From assembly GCF_024362695.1 (NCBI RefSeq), contig NW_026063246.1, positions 930,001 to 994,000 of the forward strand: a stretch of 64,000 nucleotides of DNA, in the 5' to 3' direction. This DNA comes from Pectinophora gossypiella (lineage: Eukaryota > Arthropoda > Insecta > Lepidoptera > Gelechiidae). The position numbers and the translations under genes were made by a program. This document shows positions 32,142-44,116 of this stretch, in pieces; the first letter of the stretch is position 1; each line of letters starts with the position of its first letter. The notes below the pieces were generated by a model. That model was given only the letters and a program-made list of their open reading frames with translations. It had not been told where the DNA came from and did no database searches.

Positions 32142-35100
32142 ACTAGATGTCGCGTGGTTCGCTCGCAGCAAGCTGCTCGCGTGTCATGTTTTCCCGTAAT
32201 TTTTTTTACTGCGATAGAATTTGACCAAGAATTAAATAGGTCTCGTGAAATCAAAGAAGTTCTAGGTGCTATAGTTTTGTAGGGTGTCTCCCTGATGCGG
32301 AGCAGTTTTTGAAGGTCAGGAAGTATTTCCATACTCAACATGACATTTTAATCACATCCCTCATACATCATATTCACTCCCGAGGCATTTTCAGGAAAAA
32401 CGAAAAATTTGTATGGCGGCCATCTTGAATTTCCGCCATTTTGTTTTTTTTTCAACTGCAATTAAATTTGACCAAGATTTAAATAGGTTTTGCGAAAAAA
32501 AAATTGCTCCAGGTTTTATAGTTTTGCCAGGCCGTAGGGTGTCTCCCTGATGCGGAGCAGTTTTCCAAGATTTGGGATTTTTTCCATACTCACCAGGAGG
32601 TCCCGATCACACCCCCCATTTATCATTTTGACCCCCCGACCCTCCTTCTGGGAGAACAATTATGTCAGTGAGTGAGTCAGTCAGTCAGTGGGTTTGCAGC
32701 TATATATAATATAATAACTAGATGTCGCGTGGTTCGCTCGCAGCAAGCTGCTCGCGTGTCTTGTTTTCCCACAATTTTTTTACCGCGATAAAATTTGACC
32801 AAGACTTTAATAGGCTTCGTGAAAACAAAAAAGTTCCAGGTGCGATAGTTTCGCCAGGCTGTAGGGTGTCTCCCTGATGCGGAGCAGCTTTCGAAGATCG
32901 AAAATTATTTCCATACTCAACATGATGTTTCGATCACATTCCTCATACATCATTTTTACCCCCGAGGCATTTTCGGGAAAAACTAAAATTTTGTATGGCG
33001 GCCATCTTGTTTTTCCGCCATTTTGGTTTTTTTTCAGCGGGGATTGGATTTGACCAAGATTTAAATATGTTTCGCGAAAGAAAAATTGCTCCAGGTTTTA
33101 TAGTTTTGCCAGGCCGTAGGGTGTCTCCCTGATGCGGAGCAGTTTTTGAAGATCAAGAAGTATTTCCATACTCCACAAGACGTTTCGATCACACCTCCCA
33201 TACATCATTTTTACACCCGAGGCATTTTTTAAAAAAACAAAATTTTGTATGGCGGCCATCTTGTTTTTCCGCCATTTTGATTTTTTTTTACCCACGATAG
33301 AATTTGACCAAGATTTAAATAGGGTTTGCGAAAAAAAAATTGATCCAGGTATAATAGTTGCGCCAGGCCGTAGGGTGTCTCCCTGATGCGGAGCAGTTTT
33401 CCAAGATCTGGAAGTTTTCCCATACTCACCGGGAGAACCTGATCACACCCTCCATACATCATTTTCACCCCCCGACGCTCCTTCTGGGAGAACAACTATG
33501 TCAGTCAGTCAATAGGTAGGTAGGTACATGGGTTTGTAGCTTTATATAATATATATAATATAAAATAATAACTAGATGTTGCGTGGTTCGCTCGCAGCAA
33601 GCTGCTCGCGTGTCCTGTATTAGTTCGAAGCTTTGTATGGCGGCCATCTTGTTTAAATCGGTCTCATGAAAACCAAAACGTTCCAGGTGCCCCCTGATGC
33701 GGAGCAGTTTTCAAAGTTGACGTTCCGGTCATACCTCTATACATATTTTTTGATCTTGAGGAATTTTCTAGAAAAACAAAATTTTGTATGGCGGCCATCT
33801 TGTTTTTCGGCCATTTTGTTTTTTTTTTTCACTGGCGATAAAATTTGACCAAGACTTTAATAGGCTTCGTGAAAACAAAAAAGTTCCATGTGCGATAGTT
33901 TCGCCAGGCTGTAGGGTGTCTCCCTGATGCGGAGCAGCTTTCGAAGATCGAAAAGTATTTCCATACTCAACATGATGTTTCGATCACATTCCACATACAT
34001 CATTTTTACCCCCGAGGCATTTTCGGGAAAAACGAAAATTTTGTATGGCGGCCATCTTGTTTTTCCGCCATTTTGGTTTTTTTTCAGCAGGGATTGGATA
34101 AAATTGCTCCAGGTTTTATAGTTTTGCCAGGCCGTAGGGTGTCTCCCTGATGCGGAGCAGTTTTTCAAGATCAAGAAAAATTTCCATAGTCAACGGGATG
34201 TTCCGATTACAACCCCATACACAGTTTTTACCAACGAGACATTTTCTGGAAAAACAAAATTTTGTATGGCGGCCATCTTGTTTTTCCGCCATTTTGATTT
34301 TTTTTCACCCACAATAGAATTTGACCAAGATTTAAATAGGTTTTGCGAAAAAAAAAATGATCCAGGTATAATAGTTGCGCCAGACTGTAGGGCGTCTCCC
34401 TGATGCGGAGCAGTTTTCCAAGATTTGGGATTTTTTCCATACTCACCGGGAGGTCCCGATCACACCCCCCATACATCATTTTGACCCCCCGACGCTCCTT
34501 CTGGGAGAACAATTATGTCAGTGAGTCAGTCAGTCAGTCAGTCAGTGGGTCTCCAGCTATATATATTATAATAACTAGATGTCGCGTGGTTCGCTCGCAG
34601 CAAGCTGCTCGCGTGTCCTGTATTAGTTCGAAGCTTTGTATGGCGGCCATCTTGTTTTCGTGAAATCAAAAAAGTTCTAGGTGCTATAGTTTTGCCAGGC
34701 CGTAGGGTGTCTCCTTGATGCGGTGCAGTTTTCCAAGATGACGTTCCGATCACACCCCTATACATCATTTTTACACCCGAGACATTTTCTGGAAAAACAA
34801 AAATTTATATGGCGGCCATCTTGTTTTTCGGCCATTTTGTTTTTTTTTCACCGGCGATAAAATTTGACCAGGATTTCAATAGGTTTCGTGAAAACAAAAA
34901 AGTTCCAAATGCGATAGGGTTGCCAGGCCGTAGGGTGTCTCCCTGATGTGGAGCAGTTTTCGAAGATCGAGCAGTATTTTCATACTCGACATGACGTTCC
35001 GATCACACGTGCTATACATCATTTTTACCCCCGAGGCATTTTCTGGAAAAACGAAAATTTTGTATGGTGGCCATCTTTTTTTTCCGCCATTTTGATTTTT

Positions 35101-35600
35101 TTGCAACAACGATAAAATTTAACCAAGATTAAAATACATTGTGCGAAAAAAAAATTGATCCAGATGTGATAGTTTTGCCAGGCCGTAGGGTGCCGCCCTG
35201 ATGCGGAGCAGTTTTTGAAGGTCGGGAAGTATACCCGTACTCTTTATGACGTTCCGATCACATCCCTATACATAATTTTTACCTTCGAGGCATTTTCGGG
35301 AAAAACGAAAAATTTGTATGGCGGCCATCTTGTTTTTCCGCCATTTTGATTTTTTTTCACCCACAATAGAATTTGACCAAGATTTAAATAGGTTTTGTGA
35401 AAAAAGAATCGTTCCAGGTGCGATAGTTTTACCAGGCCGTAGGGTGTCATCCTGATGCGGAGCAGTTTCTGAAGATAGAGAAGTATTTCCATACTCGACA
35501 AGACACTCCGATTACATTCCCATACATCATTTTTACCTCCGAGACATTTTCTGGAAAAACAATTTTTGTATGGCGGCCATCTTGTTTTTCCGCCATTTTT
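32142..35600 (+). repeat. Higher-order satellite, four ACTAGATGTCGCG-led units
   Basis: Four large units start with ACTAGATGTCGCGTGGTTCG at 32142, 32717, 33571 and 34574. Each carries a hairpin-forming GCAGCAAGCTGC head and two to four sub-units of about 250 bp. Sub-units share AATTTGACCAAGATTT, GTAGGGTGTCTCCCTGATGC, GGAGCAG, ATACATCATTTTTACC and TGTATGGCGGCCATCTTG then CCGCCATTTTG. Three large units close with GTCAGTCAGTCAG-type runs and an ATATATAATA stretch just before the next ACTAG. The last unit is cut by the LINE tail at 35600. The many short frames across it are incidental. Confidence 0.8.
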
Positions 35601-38284
35601 ATTTATTTATTTATTTATTTACCAAAACTTAAAACTATCATTACAGGACCATCCTTATCCGATAGTACAGCACTTATATCTACTTATGACAAATAACACA
35701 ATACATACAAGGTAGCTATTTCAAATTCGCTCAGACTAAAAACAAATAAGTCGATCCTGGTTGCAACCTCATTGAGTGTGTGCAGTGCGCGGATTAAAGG
35801 CAATTTGTTAAGCAGGTTGGTGCGGCCCCGTGGCACTGCCAGCAATTTTGGTTGCCGCCGTCGCTCCACGTAGTTATTCGGCACACACAAACAAAGCTGC
35901 CGCAATATCTCCGAATTAAAAAGTTTACCTCGGAAAACCCTAAACAAATATCTAGCCATTGCCAAGTCTCTCCTTACTTCTAGCCGTAAGTACCCAACCA
36001 TTCCCAGGACAAATAATGTGGGGTACATTAATGGGTAAAATGGGTACACTCCATAATGTTTAAGATAAAGGTACCTAGTGAACTTATTTTGCACTTTTTC
36101 CAACATCGAAATATATTTACCTTCGTGTGGTGCCCACACAATAGCGTTGCATTCTAGTTGGCTCCGTACAAGGGCATTGTATAAGGCCTTTATAGCACTA
36201 ATATTCTTAAAGCCTTCAGCTTGTCTCATTATGAACCCCAAGTTTCTAAAAGCCTTTTTGCACACTTTTGTAACATATGGCCCAAATGATAGATCCGGCT
36301 TCATACTCACCCCTAAATCACGAACTTCCCGTACCCTCGTCATATGAACCCCGTCTAACTGATACTCATGAAGGTGAGGCGTCCGCATTTTACCAAAGGT
36401 CATGACAGAACATTTGGAAATGTTGAAGTCCAGCTTATTTTTCTTACTCCAATCTACCACCCTGTCAATGTCTCTTTGGAATCTCTCACAATCATTTTGA
36501 TTTTCAATAGCTAATAAGAGCTTTAGATCGTCTGCAAACAGGAGACATTTAGCGTCAGCAACAACTTCCGGTAAGTCATTTATCATTATGACAAATTCAA
36601 GAGGCCCTAAGTTGCTACCTTGGCTCACTCCTGACCACGTAAAGTAAGGTTCCGATTTGTAGCCGGCATATTCTACGTACTGCTGTCTATCTGTCATGTA
36701 GTCCGCGAAGAAATGCAGTAATGCAGGAGTAGCCCCAACAGCTGCTAGCTTCGACAGAAGTATATTAGTGTCCACCATGTCGAACGCTTTTTTAAAGTCA
36801 AAATACGCAGCATCGACCTGGACTCCTTTATCCACTTGCGGCACCACGTAGCTCATAAAATTTAAAAGATTAGTGGTAGTACTGCGTCCCGGACGGAATC
36901 CGTGCTGTGCTTCTGATATTTGGTCATATATTTGTTCATATATGCAAGTATGAATCACCGATTCAAAAACTTTTGCAACAGACGATAGGATTGCCACCGG
37001 CCTGTAACCAGTTACATCTGCCCCGTCCTTACCCTTTGGAACTGGTACTACTCTTGTAGTTTTCCACCTCTTTGGAAAATACGATTTTTTAAGACACAAG
37101 TTAAAAATGTGTAACAAAGGTTCAGCCAATATTGCCCTGGAATCCCGTATAATATAAGCAGGGATCCCATCCGGGCCCGCGGACCGCTTGGGTTTAAGCC
37201 GTGTAAGTGCTGCTAATACCTGTTTAAGTTCCAAGTCATCGAGATGTAGTCTCGCACTACCATTCCCATCTGTATCCATCGCTTGAACAACATCTAATTG
37301 TGGCTTTTCTCTACTATACACTGATTTGAAAAAGTGCGCTAACTCCGCGGCACATTCATAATCCTGTAAAACATTACCGTTTTTATATATTTTGTAGCGG
37401 TTACCTGAACCCCTTTTTGTCCTCACGTAATCCCAAAATGATTTCGGGTTCTCCATGATGCGGCTCTGGATTTGGTGTCTATGATAACTATGTGCCGCAG
37501 TAATGTCTTCTTTGACCTTTGCCCTACACTTAGAAAATAAATCGTAGTCGCACTTTAGTCCGCTTGCTTTATATCGTTTGTGAAGTTCAGCTTTAAGTTT
37601 AATATTCTGAATAATTTCTTTCGTGTACCATACAGGATAATTGTACCTACCATAATTTATCCGTATTTTATTTTTTCTCGGCACACATACATCAAAAATG
37701 CCTATCAACACATTATAAAAATAATCCAATGCACATTCTGGGTCTTGTATATCGTATATCAATTTCCAATCTATCGAAGATAATAACGCGTATAGTATGT
37801 TAAAATCCGTCTTGGAGAAATTCCACTGCATAACTGTCTCACTCTCACTCATTCGGTCAGCGGTAGTGGCATCTGACAAGTCACCACGCTGCGCAGCGTG
37901 CGAGTGTGAGTGCGGCGACATGCTGCTTGCTCCTGCGCATCCCCCTAGTGTGACGCGCACCGCCAGTGCCGGGTGCTGCTTATCAATCGGCACCAATGTC
38001 TCGTCCTCTACGACCACGCTTACCCCCTCCGCTACACTCAATGAGCATAAAACCAAATCCAATAACCTGTTCTTATTGTTAGCTACTTCGTTTTTCTGAG
38101 CGAATTCGCAAAAAGTAACAAAATAATTGAAATAATTAAGTACATTATCGTTACACGAACACAAATTAAAATCTCCTATTACCACTAATTGCTTATATTT
38201 AATACACAATTGTTCTAATATCTTAAATAATAACATGTATTCTATTTCACTACTGCCCGGTGGAATGTAAACAACACAGCATAG
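35600..38284 (-). mobile_element. 5'-truncated LINE (Jockey/CR1-like)
   Basis: Minus-strand non-LTR element. The 3' end lies at the low coordinate and finishes in a tetranucleotide tail (AATA/TAAA repeats, 35600-35621), not pure poly(A). The 5' end is lost inside the endonuclease, where it meets a fold-back MITE at 38285. The remaining coding part is open. Confidence 0.85.
35684..38284 (-). CDS. LINE endonuclease-reverse transcriptase, N-terminally truncated
   Basis: The frame is open to the truncation point at 38284 (first internal ATG at 38236; about 850 residues from there). It begins inside the APE-type endonuclease: VVIGDFNLCSC, then RLLDLVLCS and DKQHPALAV, which holds the catalytic histidine. 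RT blocks follow: SAGPDGIPAYI, QHGFRPGRSTTTNLL, DFKKAFDMVD, SGVSQGSNLGPLEF and the catalytic FADDLKLLL (about residue 567 from 38236). A thumb-like C-terminal domain runs to the stop at 35684. There is no internal stop or frameshift, so the copy is fairly young. Truncation removes the start of the endonuclease and ORF1, as is usual for LINE insertions. Jockey and CR1 groups are both possible. Confidence 0.85.
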   Translation of the reverse strand, partial: LCCVVYIPPGSSEIEYMLLFKILEQLCIKYKQLVVIGDFNLCSCNDNVLNYFNYFVTFCEFAQKNEVANNKNRLLDLVLCSLSVAEGVSVVVEDETLVPIDKQHPALAVRVTLGGCAGASSMSPHSHSHAAQRGDLSDATTADRMSESETVMQWNFSKTDFNILYALLSSIDWKLIYDIQDPECALDYFYNVLIGIFDVCVPRKNKIRINYGRYNYPVWYTKEIIQNIKLKAELHKRYKASGLKCDYDLFSKCRAKVKEDITAAHSYHRHQIQSRIMENPKSFWDYVRTKRGSGNRYKIYKNGNVLQDYECAAELAHFFKSVYSREKPQLDVVQAMDTDGNGSARLHLDDLELKQVLAALTRLKPKRSAGPDGIPAYIIRDSRAILAEPLLHIFNLCLKKSYFPKRWKTTRVVPVPKGKDGADVTGYRPVAILSSVAKVFESVIHTCIYEQIYDQISEAQHGFRPGRSTTTNLLNFMSYVVPQVDKGVQVDAAYFDFKKAFDMVDTNILLSKLAAVGATPALLHFFADYMTDRQQYVEYAGYKSEPYFTWSGVSQGSNLGPLEFVIMINDLPEVVADAKCLLFADDLKLLLAIENQNDCERFQRDIDRVVDWSKKNKLDFNISKCSVMTFGKMRTPHLHEYQLDGVHMTRVREVRDLGVSMKPDLSFGPYVTKVCKKAFRNLGFIMRQAEGFKNISAIKALYNALVRSQLECNAIVWAPHEGKYISMLEKVQNKFTRYLYLKHYGVYPFYPLMYPTLFVLGMVGYLRLEVRRDLAMARYLFRVFRGKLFNSEILRQLCLCVPNNYVERRRQPKLLAVPRGRTNLLNKLPLIRALHTLNEVATRIDLFVFSLSEFEIATLYVLCYLS

Positions 38285-39047
38285 TAATAAAAAAATAGGT
38301 AAAAAAACTTTTTAAGTTAAACGGTTTTATGTTAAACATACATTGCAATGTTTAAGCTAAATGTACTAAAAACCAAAAAATAATAAAATAGATACAGTCG
38401 TGGGAATTATAAACATATGCATAGACTAGACTAAAATAAAACCGTGGGGCACGTCAATTGTCTACAAATTATCGACTTAATGTGCGATAGAAGAATCGTT
38501 TAATTCGTCGTTAGGCAGTTGGCCCGCAGACGGTGAGGAAATTACTTACTATTTTCTTGCTCATGGAAATTCCAATAGTTTTACACTCTATGTAAATAAA
38601 AGAGATGTTTCAACTAGTTTATCGTTGGATATTCACACTGCTGGCTGGCGAGGAATCGTTTCACTGCTCGTAGTTTGTCTTTAATCGACAAAACATATGA
38701 TAAAAGTACTACTCGCTCACCACTATGAAACCCTAAAACTCGCTTATAATCGAGCTTGCTAGCTTGTTTCCACATTCTAGCCCTACTTATCACACGTCCA
38801 TCGTTGTCGGTTGAACAACTGCCTAATTATAGTGTAACATTACAAAACAAACATTTTAATCAACGATTGTAGACAATTGACGTGCCCCACGGTTTTATTT
38901 TAGTCTAGTCTATGCATATGTTTATAATTCCCACGACTGTATCTATTTTATTATTTTTTGGTTTTTAGTACATTTAGCTTAAACATTGCAATGTATGTTT
39001 AACATAAAACTGTTTAACTTAAAAAATTTTTTTACCTATTTTTATTT
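38285..39047. mobile_element. Fold-back MITE (AATAGGT ends), long form
   Basis: Arms of about 185 bp (AATAGGTAAAAAAACTTTTT ... GTCAATTGTCTACA) are mirrored at 38868-39047. The loop of about 400 bp is inverted relative to the copy at 42298-43367. No transposase. Confidence 0.75.
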
Positions 39048-39055
39048 TCTAGTTT

Positions 39056-39319
39056 TTAGTTTTTATTTCGCATTCTGTTTAATTCATTTCGTGCTTCATT
39101 ATTGCAAGGTTTCGTGCCCGTTAGTTTATTGCAGTCCAACTCCTCTATACGTAGTCCCTGCAAAGATCTTACTCTACTAAGAGCCACGTAGGCTTGACCT
39201 TCTTCAAACAGTTTCGAACCTAAGTATACGACTGCGTGATCCACAGTGCTGCCCTGCATTTTATGTATTGTAGAAGCCCATGATAGTATTAAAGGCAACA
39301 TTCTTCTTTCAGCCGTCAT
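39056..39319 (-). pseudogene. Helitron helicase C-terminal fragment (copy 2)
   Basis: 87 residues almost identical to the fragment at 7303, but keeping the conserved arginine in ALSRVRS. Differences from both other copies: GSK instead of GAK and EARNEL instead of EALNEL. Separated from its satellite by a SINE. Same MITE junction as copy 1. Confidence 0.8.
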
Positions 39320-39344
39320 CCCAGATTCAATTTCTAAATTTTAA

Positions 39345-39578
39345 TACATACATACACATACATAAACTCACGCCCGTAATCCCTAGTGGGGTGGGCAGAG
39401 CCACAAGTAATCAAAGACAACTTGCAGCCACTGTTGATACGATGTCGTAAGCTGGATATGATGAACCTTATGGTGATAAGGGATCAGCCTATCGCCCATA
39501 ACATTAGTCCATCATGTTAGAGGACACAAATAAATAAAAATAAATTAAAACGCAAACGCACGCGTATTAATTTTATTA
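39345..39578 (+). mobile_element. SINE inserted between helicase fragment and satellite
   Basis: Contains CACGCCCGTAATCCCTAGTG, GGGTGGGCAGAGCCAC, GACAACTTGCAGCCACTG and AGGGATCAGCCTATCGCC, a frequent lepidopteran SINE body, preceded by a CATACATACACATACATA run. It is bounded by a duplication around CTAAATTTTAAT (left near 39333-39344, right near 39586-39597). Copy 1 at about 7278-7300 shows the empty site. Confidence 0.75.
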
Positions 39579-39579
39579 T

Positions 39580-42297
39580 TATTTACTAAATTTTAATCTT
39601 ATTATTATACGCCATTTAGTGGCTGCGCCCATCTTAAATATTGAGGTTGTATAGTGCACTGTATTCTTCTTGTCAAGCCCTTTTATTTGATACCCATATT
39701 GGTGGGATTGATAAAAAATTGTTATAAGCCATTTGGTAGCGGCGGCCATCTTAGATTTCAATTTTGCATAGTAAATTGTATTCTACTTGTTGAGACCTTT
39801 CATTTGATACTCATGTTGATGGGATTGATAAAACCTAAGTTATCCGCCATTTTGTAGAGGCCGCAATCTTGGATTTTAATTTTGTATAGTACATTGTATT
39901 CTACTGGTTGAGCACTTTCATTTGATACCCATATTGATAGGATTAATAAAACCTACGTTATCCGCCATTTTGTAGCGGCCGCCATCTTGGATTTAATTTT
40001 TTTTTAGTATATTGTATTCTGCTTGTTGAGCCCTTTCATTTGATACCCATATTGATGGGATTGATAAAACCTACGTTATCCGACGGATTGATAAAACCTA
40101 CGTTATCCGCCATTTTGTAGCGGCCGCCATCTTGGATTTAAATTTGTTTAGTATATTGTATTCTGCTTGTTGAGCCCTTTCATTTGATACCCATATTGAT
40201 GGGATTGATAAAACCTACGTTATCCGCCATTTTGTAGCGGCCGCCATCTTGGATTTATAATGATAATGAATAAACATAATTGTATTGTCACCAAAATCCA
40301 AAGTGTATACAAAATTTTAGATTAATCGGTTGACAGAAAGAGGGTGAAATTTGAATTACTAAATTTGACCCAAGAATAAATAAAACAAACGGGGTGAGCT
40401 AAATATAAAACCGTTTAATTTTGCATAGTAAATTGTATTCTACTTGTTGAGACCTTTCATTTGATACCCATGTTGATGGGATTGATAAAACCTAAGTTAT
40501 CCGCCATTTTGTAGAGGCCGCCATCTTGGATTTTAATTTTATATAGTACATTGTATTCTACTGGTTGAGCATTTTCATTTGATACCCATATTGATAGGAT
40601 TGATAAAACCTACGTTATCCGCCATTTTGTACCGGCCGCCATCTTGGATTTAATTTTTTTTAGTATATTGTGTTCTGCTTGTTGAGCCCTTTCATTTGAT
40701 ACCTATATTGATGGGATTGATAAAACCTACGTTATCCGCCATTTTGTAGCGGCCGCCATCTTGGATTTAATTTTTTTTAGTATATTGTATTCTGCTTGTT
40801 GAGCCCTTTCATTTGATACCCATAGTGATGGGATTGATAAAACCTACGTTATCCGCCATTTTGTAGCGGCCGCCATCTTGGATTTATAATGATAATGAAT
40901 AAACATAATTGTATTGTCACCAAAATCCAAAGTGTATACAAAATTTCAGATTAATCGGTTGACAGAAAGAGGGTGAAATTTGAATTACTAAATTTGACCC
41001 AAGAATAAATAAAACAAACGGGGTGAGCTAAATATAAAACCGTTTAATTTTGCATAGTAAATTGTATTCTACTTGTTGAGACCTTTCATTTGATACCCAT
41101 GTTGATGGGATTGATAAAACCTAAGTTATCCGCCATTTTGTAGAGGCCGCCATCTTGGATTTTAATTTTATATAGTACATTGTATTCTACTGGTTGAGCA
41201 TTTTCATTTGATACCCATATTGATAGGATTGATAAAACCTACGTTATCCGCCATTTTGTACCGGCCGCCATCTTGGATTTAATTTTTTTTAGTATATTGT
41301 GTTCTGCTTGTTGAGCCCTTTCATTTGATACCTATATTGATGGGATTGATAAAACCTACGTTATCCGCCATTTTGTAGCGGCCGCCATCTTGGATTTAAT
41401 TTTTTTTAGTATATTGTATTCTGCTTGTTGAGCCCTTTCATTTGATACCCATAGTGATTGGATTGATAAAACCTACGTTATCCGCCATTTTGTAGCGGCC
41501 GCCATCTTGGATTTATAATGATAATGAATAAACATAATTGTATTGTCACCAAAATCCAAAGTGTATACAAAATTTCAGATTAATCGGTTGACAGGAAGAG
41601 GGTGAAATTTGAATTACTAAATTTGACCCAAGAATAAATAAAACAAACGGGGTGAGCTAAATATAAAACCGTTTAATTTTGCATAGTAAATTGTATTCTA
41701 CTTGTTGAGACCTTTCATTTGATACCCATGTTGATGGGATTGATAAAACCTAAGTTATCCGCCATTTTGTAGAGGCCGCCATCTTGGATTTTAATTTTAT
41801 ATAGTACATTGTATTCTACTGGTTGAGCATTTTCATTTGATACCCATATTGATAGGATTGATAAAACCTACGTTATCCGCCATTTTGTACCGGCCGCCAT
41901 CTTGGATTTAATTTTTTTTAGTATATTGTGTTCTGCTTGTTGAGCCCTTTCATTTGATACCTATATTGATGGGATTGATAAAACCTACGTTATCCGCCAT
42001 TTTGTAGCGGCCGCCATCTTGGATTTAATTTTTTTTAGTATATTGTATTCTGCTTGTTGAGCCCTTTCATTTGATACCCATAGTGATGGGATTGATAAAA
42101 CCTACGTTATCCGCCATTTTGTAGCGGCCGCCATCTTGGATTTATAATGATAATGAATAAACATAATTGTATTGTCACCAAAATCCAAAGTGTATACAAA
42201 ATTTCAGATTAATCGGTTGACAGGAAGAGGGTGAAATTTGAATTACTAAATTTGACCCAAGAATAAAACAAACGGGGTGAGCTAAATAAAACCGTTT
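39580..42297 (-). repeat. 118-bp satellite array with 629-bp higher-order period
   Basis: Inverted relative to the array at 6060. From 40251 onward three consecutive blocks of exactly 629 bp occur (marker GGATTTATAA at 40251, 40880, 41509 and 42138). Each block consists of the unique leader (AAGTGTATACAAAATTTC, GGTTGACAG, GGGGTGAGC, AAAACCGTTTAA) plus four monomers. Blocks differ by only a few bases, so the triplication is recent. Confidence 0.88.
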
Positions 42298-43367
42298 AAA
42301 AAAATAGGTAAAAAAACTTTTTAAGTTAAACGGTTTTATGTTAAACATACATTGGTGCTCATTCCTGTAAATACCATCTAATTTTATTTTAAGTTATATC
42401 TGTCATTTTCTTATCCGCCGAAAAGGAAAGGGACGGGTAATTGACAAGCATAAAATTTATGGAACACACGTCAATTTTAAGCACAAATCTAAACCAACCG
42501 TCTAAATATTTTACATCAGTCAATTACTCGACACATTCATTTACTCATTCTTCCTAAAATTAAGAGCTGTGAATCATCCGTCCCTTTCCTTTTCGACGGA
42601 TATGAAAATGACGGATATAACTTAAAATAAAATTAGGCGGTGTTTGCAGGAATCGGGGCCATTGCAATGTTTAAGCTAAATGTACTAAAAACCAAAAAAT
42701 AATAAAATAGATACAGTCGTGGGAATTATAAACATATGCATAGACTAGACTAAAATAAAACCGTTGGGCACGTCAATTGTCTACAATCGTTGATTAAAAT
42801 GTTTGTTTTGTAATGTTACACTATAATTAGGCAGTTGTTCAACCGACAACGATGGACGTGTGATAAGTAGGGCTAGAATGTGGAAACAAGCTAGCAAGCT
42901 CGATTATAAGCGAGTTTTAATGTTTCATAGTGGTGAGCGAGTAGTACTTTTATCATATGTTTTGTCGATTAAAGACAAACTACGAGCAGTGAAACGATTC
43001 CTCGCCAGCCAGCAGTGTGAATATCCAACGATAAACTAGTTGAAACATCTCTTTTATTTACATGGAGTGTAAAACTATTGGAATTTCCATGAGCAAGAAA
43101 ATAGTAAGTAATTTCCTCACCGTCTGCGGGCCAACTGCCTAACGACGAATTAAACGATTCTTCTATCGCACATTAAGTCGATAATTTGTAGACAATTGAC
43201 GTGCCCCACGGTTTTATTTTAGTCTAGTCTATGCATATGTTTATAATTCCCACGACTGTATCTATTTTATTATTTTTTGGTTTTTAGTACATTTAGCTTA
43301 AACATTGCAATGTATGTTTAACATAAAACCGTTTAACTTAAAAAGTTTTTTTACCTATTTTTATTTT
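42298..43367. mobile_element. Fold-back MITE (AATAGGT ends), long form with nested insert
   Basis: Same family as 38285-39047 but opposite loop orientation. The left arm is interrupted by another MITE at 42354-42660; without it the element is about 760 bp. Confidence 0.75.
42354..42660. mobile_element. 307-bp MITE nested in another MITE
   Basis: Ends GGTGCTCATTCCTG and its diverged mirror CAGGAATCGGGGCC. Arms of about 85 bp share TTTTATTTTAAGTTATATC and GAAAAGGAAAGGGACGG. It sits in the host MITE's ACATACATT|GCAATG sequence with ATT or CATT on both sides. Confidence 0.75.
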
Positions 43368-43737
43368 TAGTATATTGTATTCTGCTTGTTGAGCCCTTTC
43401 ATTTGATACCTATATTGATGAGATTGATAAAACCTACGTTATCCGCCATTTTGTAGCGGCCGCCATCTTGGATTTAATTTTTTTTTAGTATATTGTATTC
43501 TGCTTGTTGAGCCCTTTCATTCGATACCCATATTGGTGGGATTGATAAAACCTACGTTATCCGCCATTTTGTAGCGGCCGCCATCTTGGATTTATAATGA
43601 TAATAAATAAACATTATTGTATTGTCACCAAAATCCAAAGTGTATACAAAATTTCAGATTAATCGGTTGACAGGAAGAGGGTGAAATTTGAATTACTAAA
43701 TTTGACCCAAGAATAAAACAAACGGGGTGAGCAAAAT
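43368..43737 (-). repeat. 118-bp satellite remnant left of the DIRS element
   Basis: Two to three monomers plus the unique leader, cut at 43737 by the DIRS insertion inside GAGC(T)AAATAAAACCG, whose undisturbed form is seen at about 42280-42295. Confidence 0.8.
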
Positions 43738-43782
43738 AACAGCGTTTTACCTTACAATAAAACGCTTATTAACTACTTACCT

Positions 43783-43973
43783 CATTCGAAGCCTAAAATA
43801 ATGAGAGAGGCAACTCGATTTTTCGATGTTGTGGCGGAAACAGTGTCTAAACGTGTTCCAATTCCTATGACAACAGCCTGATCTTTATTTCCATTGGCTG
43901 TTGTTACCTTCTAAAACTAGCCACCAGGGGGCGCATCTGTGCTTGAGCGGCTCAGATCGCTTTTTGAATCATT
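43783..43973 (-). repeat. DIRS left inverted terminal repeat
   Basis: 191 bp, from CATTCGAAGCCTAAAATAAT to GCTTTTTGAATCATT; exact mirror of 48901-49091 by eye. Confidence 0.92.
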
Positions 43974-44017
43974 GCTAAATAATAATAAAACAAATTAAAC
44001 CAGGCAGAGATGAAAAT

Positions 44018-44116
44018 AGGCTTCGAATGAGGTAAGTAGTTAATAAGCGTTTTATTGTAAGGTAAAACGCTGTTATTAACTCACTGTACCGTCATTCGAA
44101 GCCTAAAATAATGAGA
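44018..44116 (-). repeat. DIRS internal complementary region
   Basis: The first part (44018-44073) is the reverse complement of the left tip plus the first bases of the left repeat. The second part (about 44071-44116) is the reverse complement of the right tip plus repeat. They fuse at GCTGTTATTAAC, with a GTT at the junction. Confidence 0.9.

Noticed and set aside
37580..38099. Plus-strand frames opposite the LINE
   Set aside because: Shadows of the minus-strand reverse transcriptase gene; no motif.
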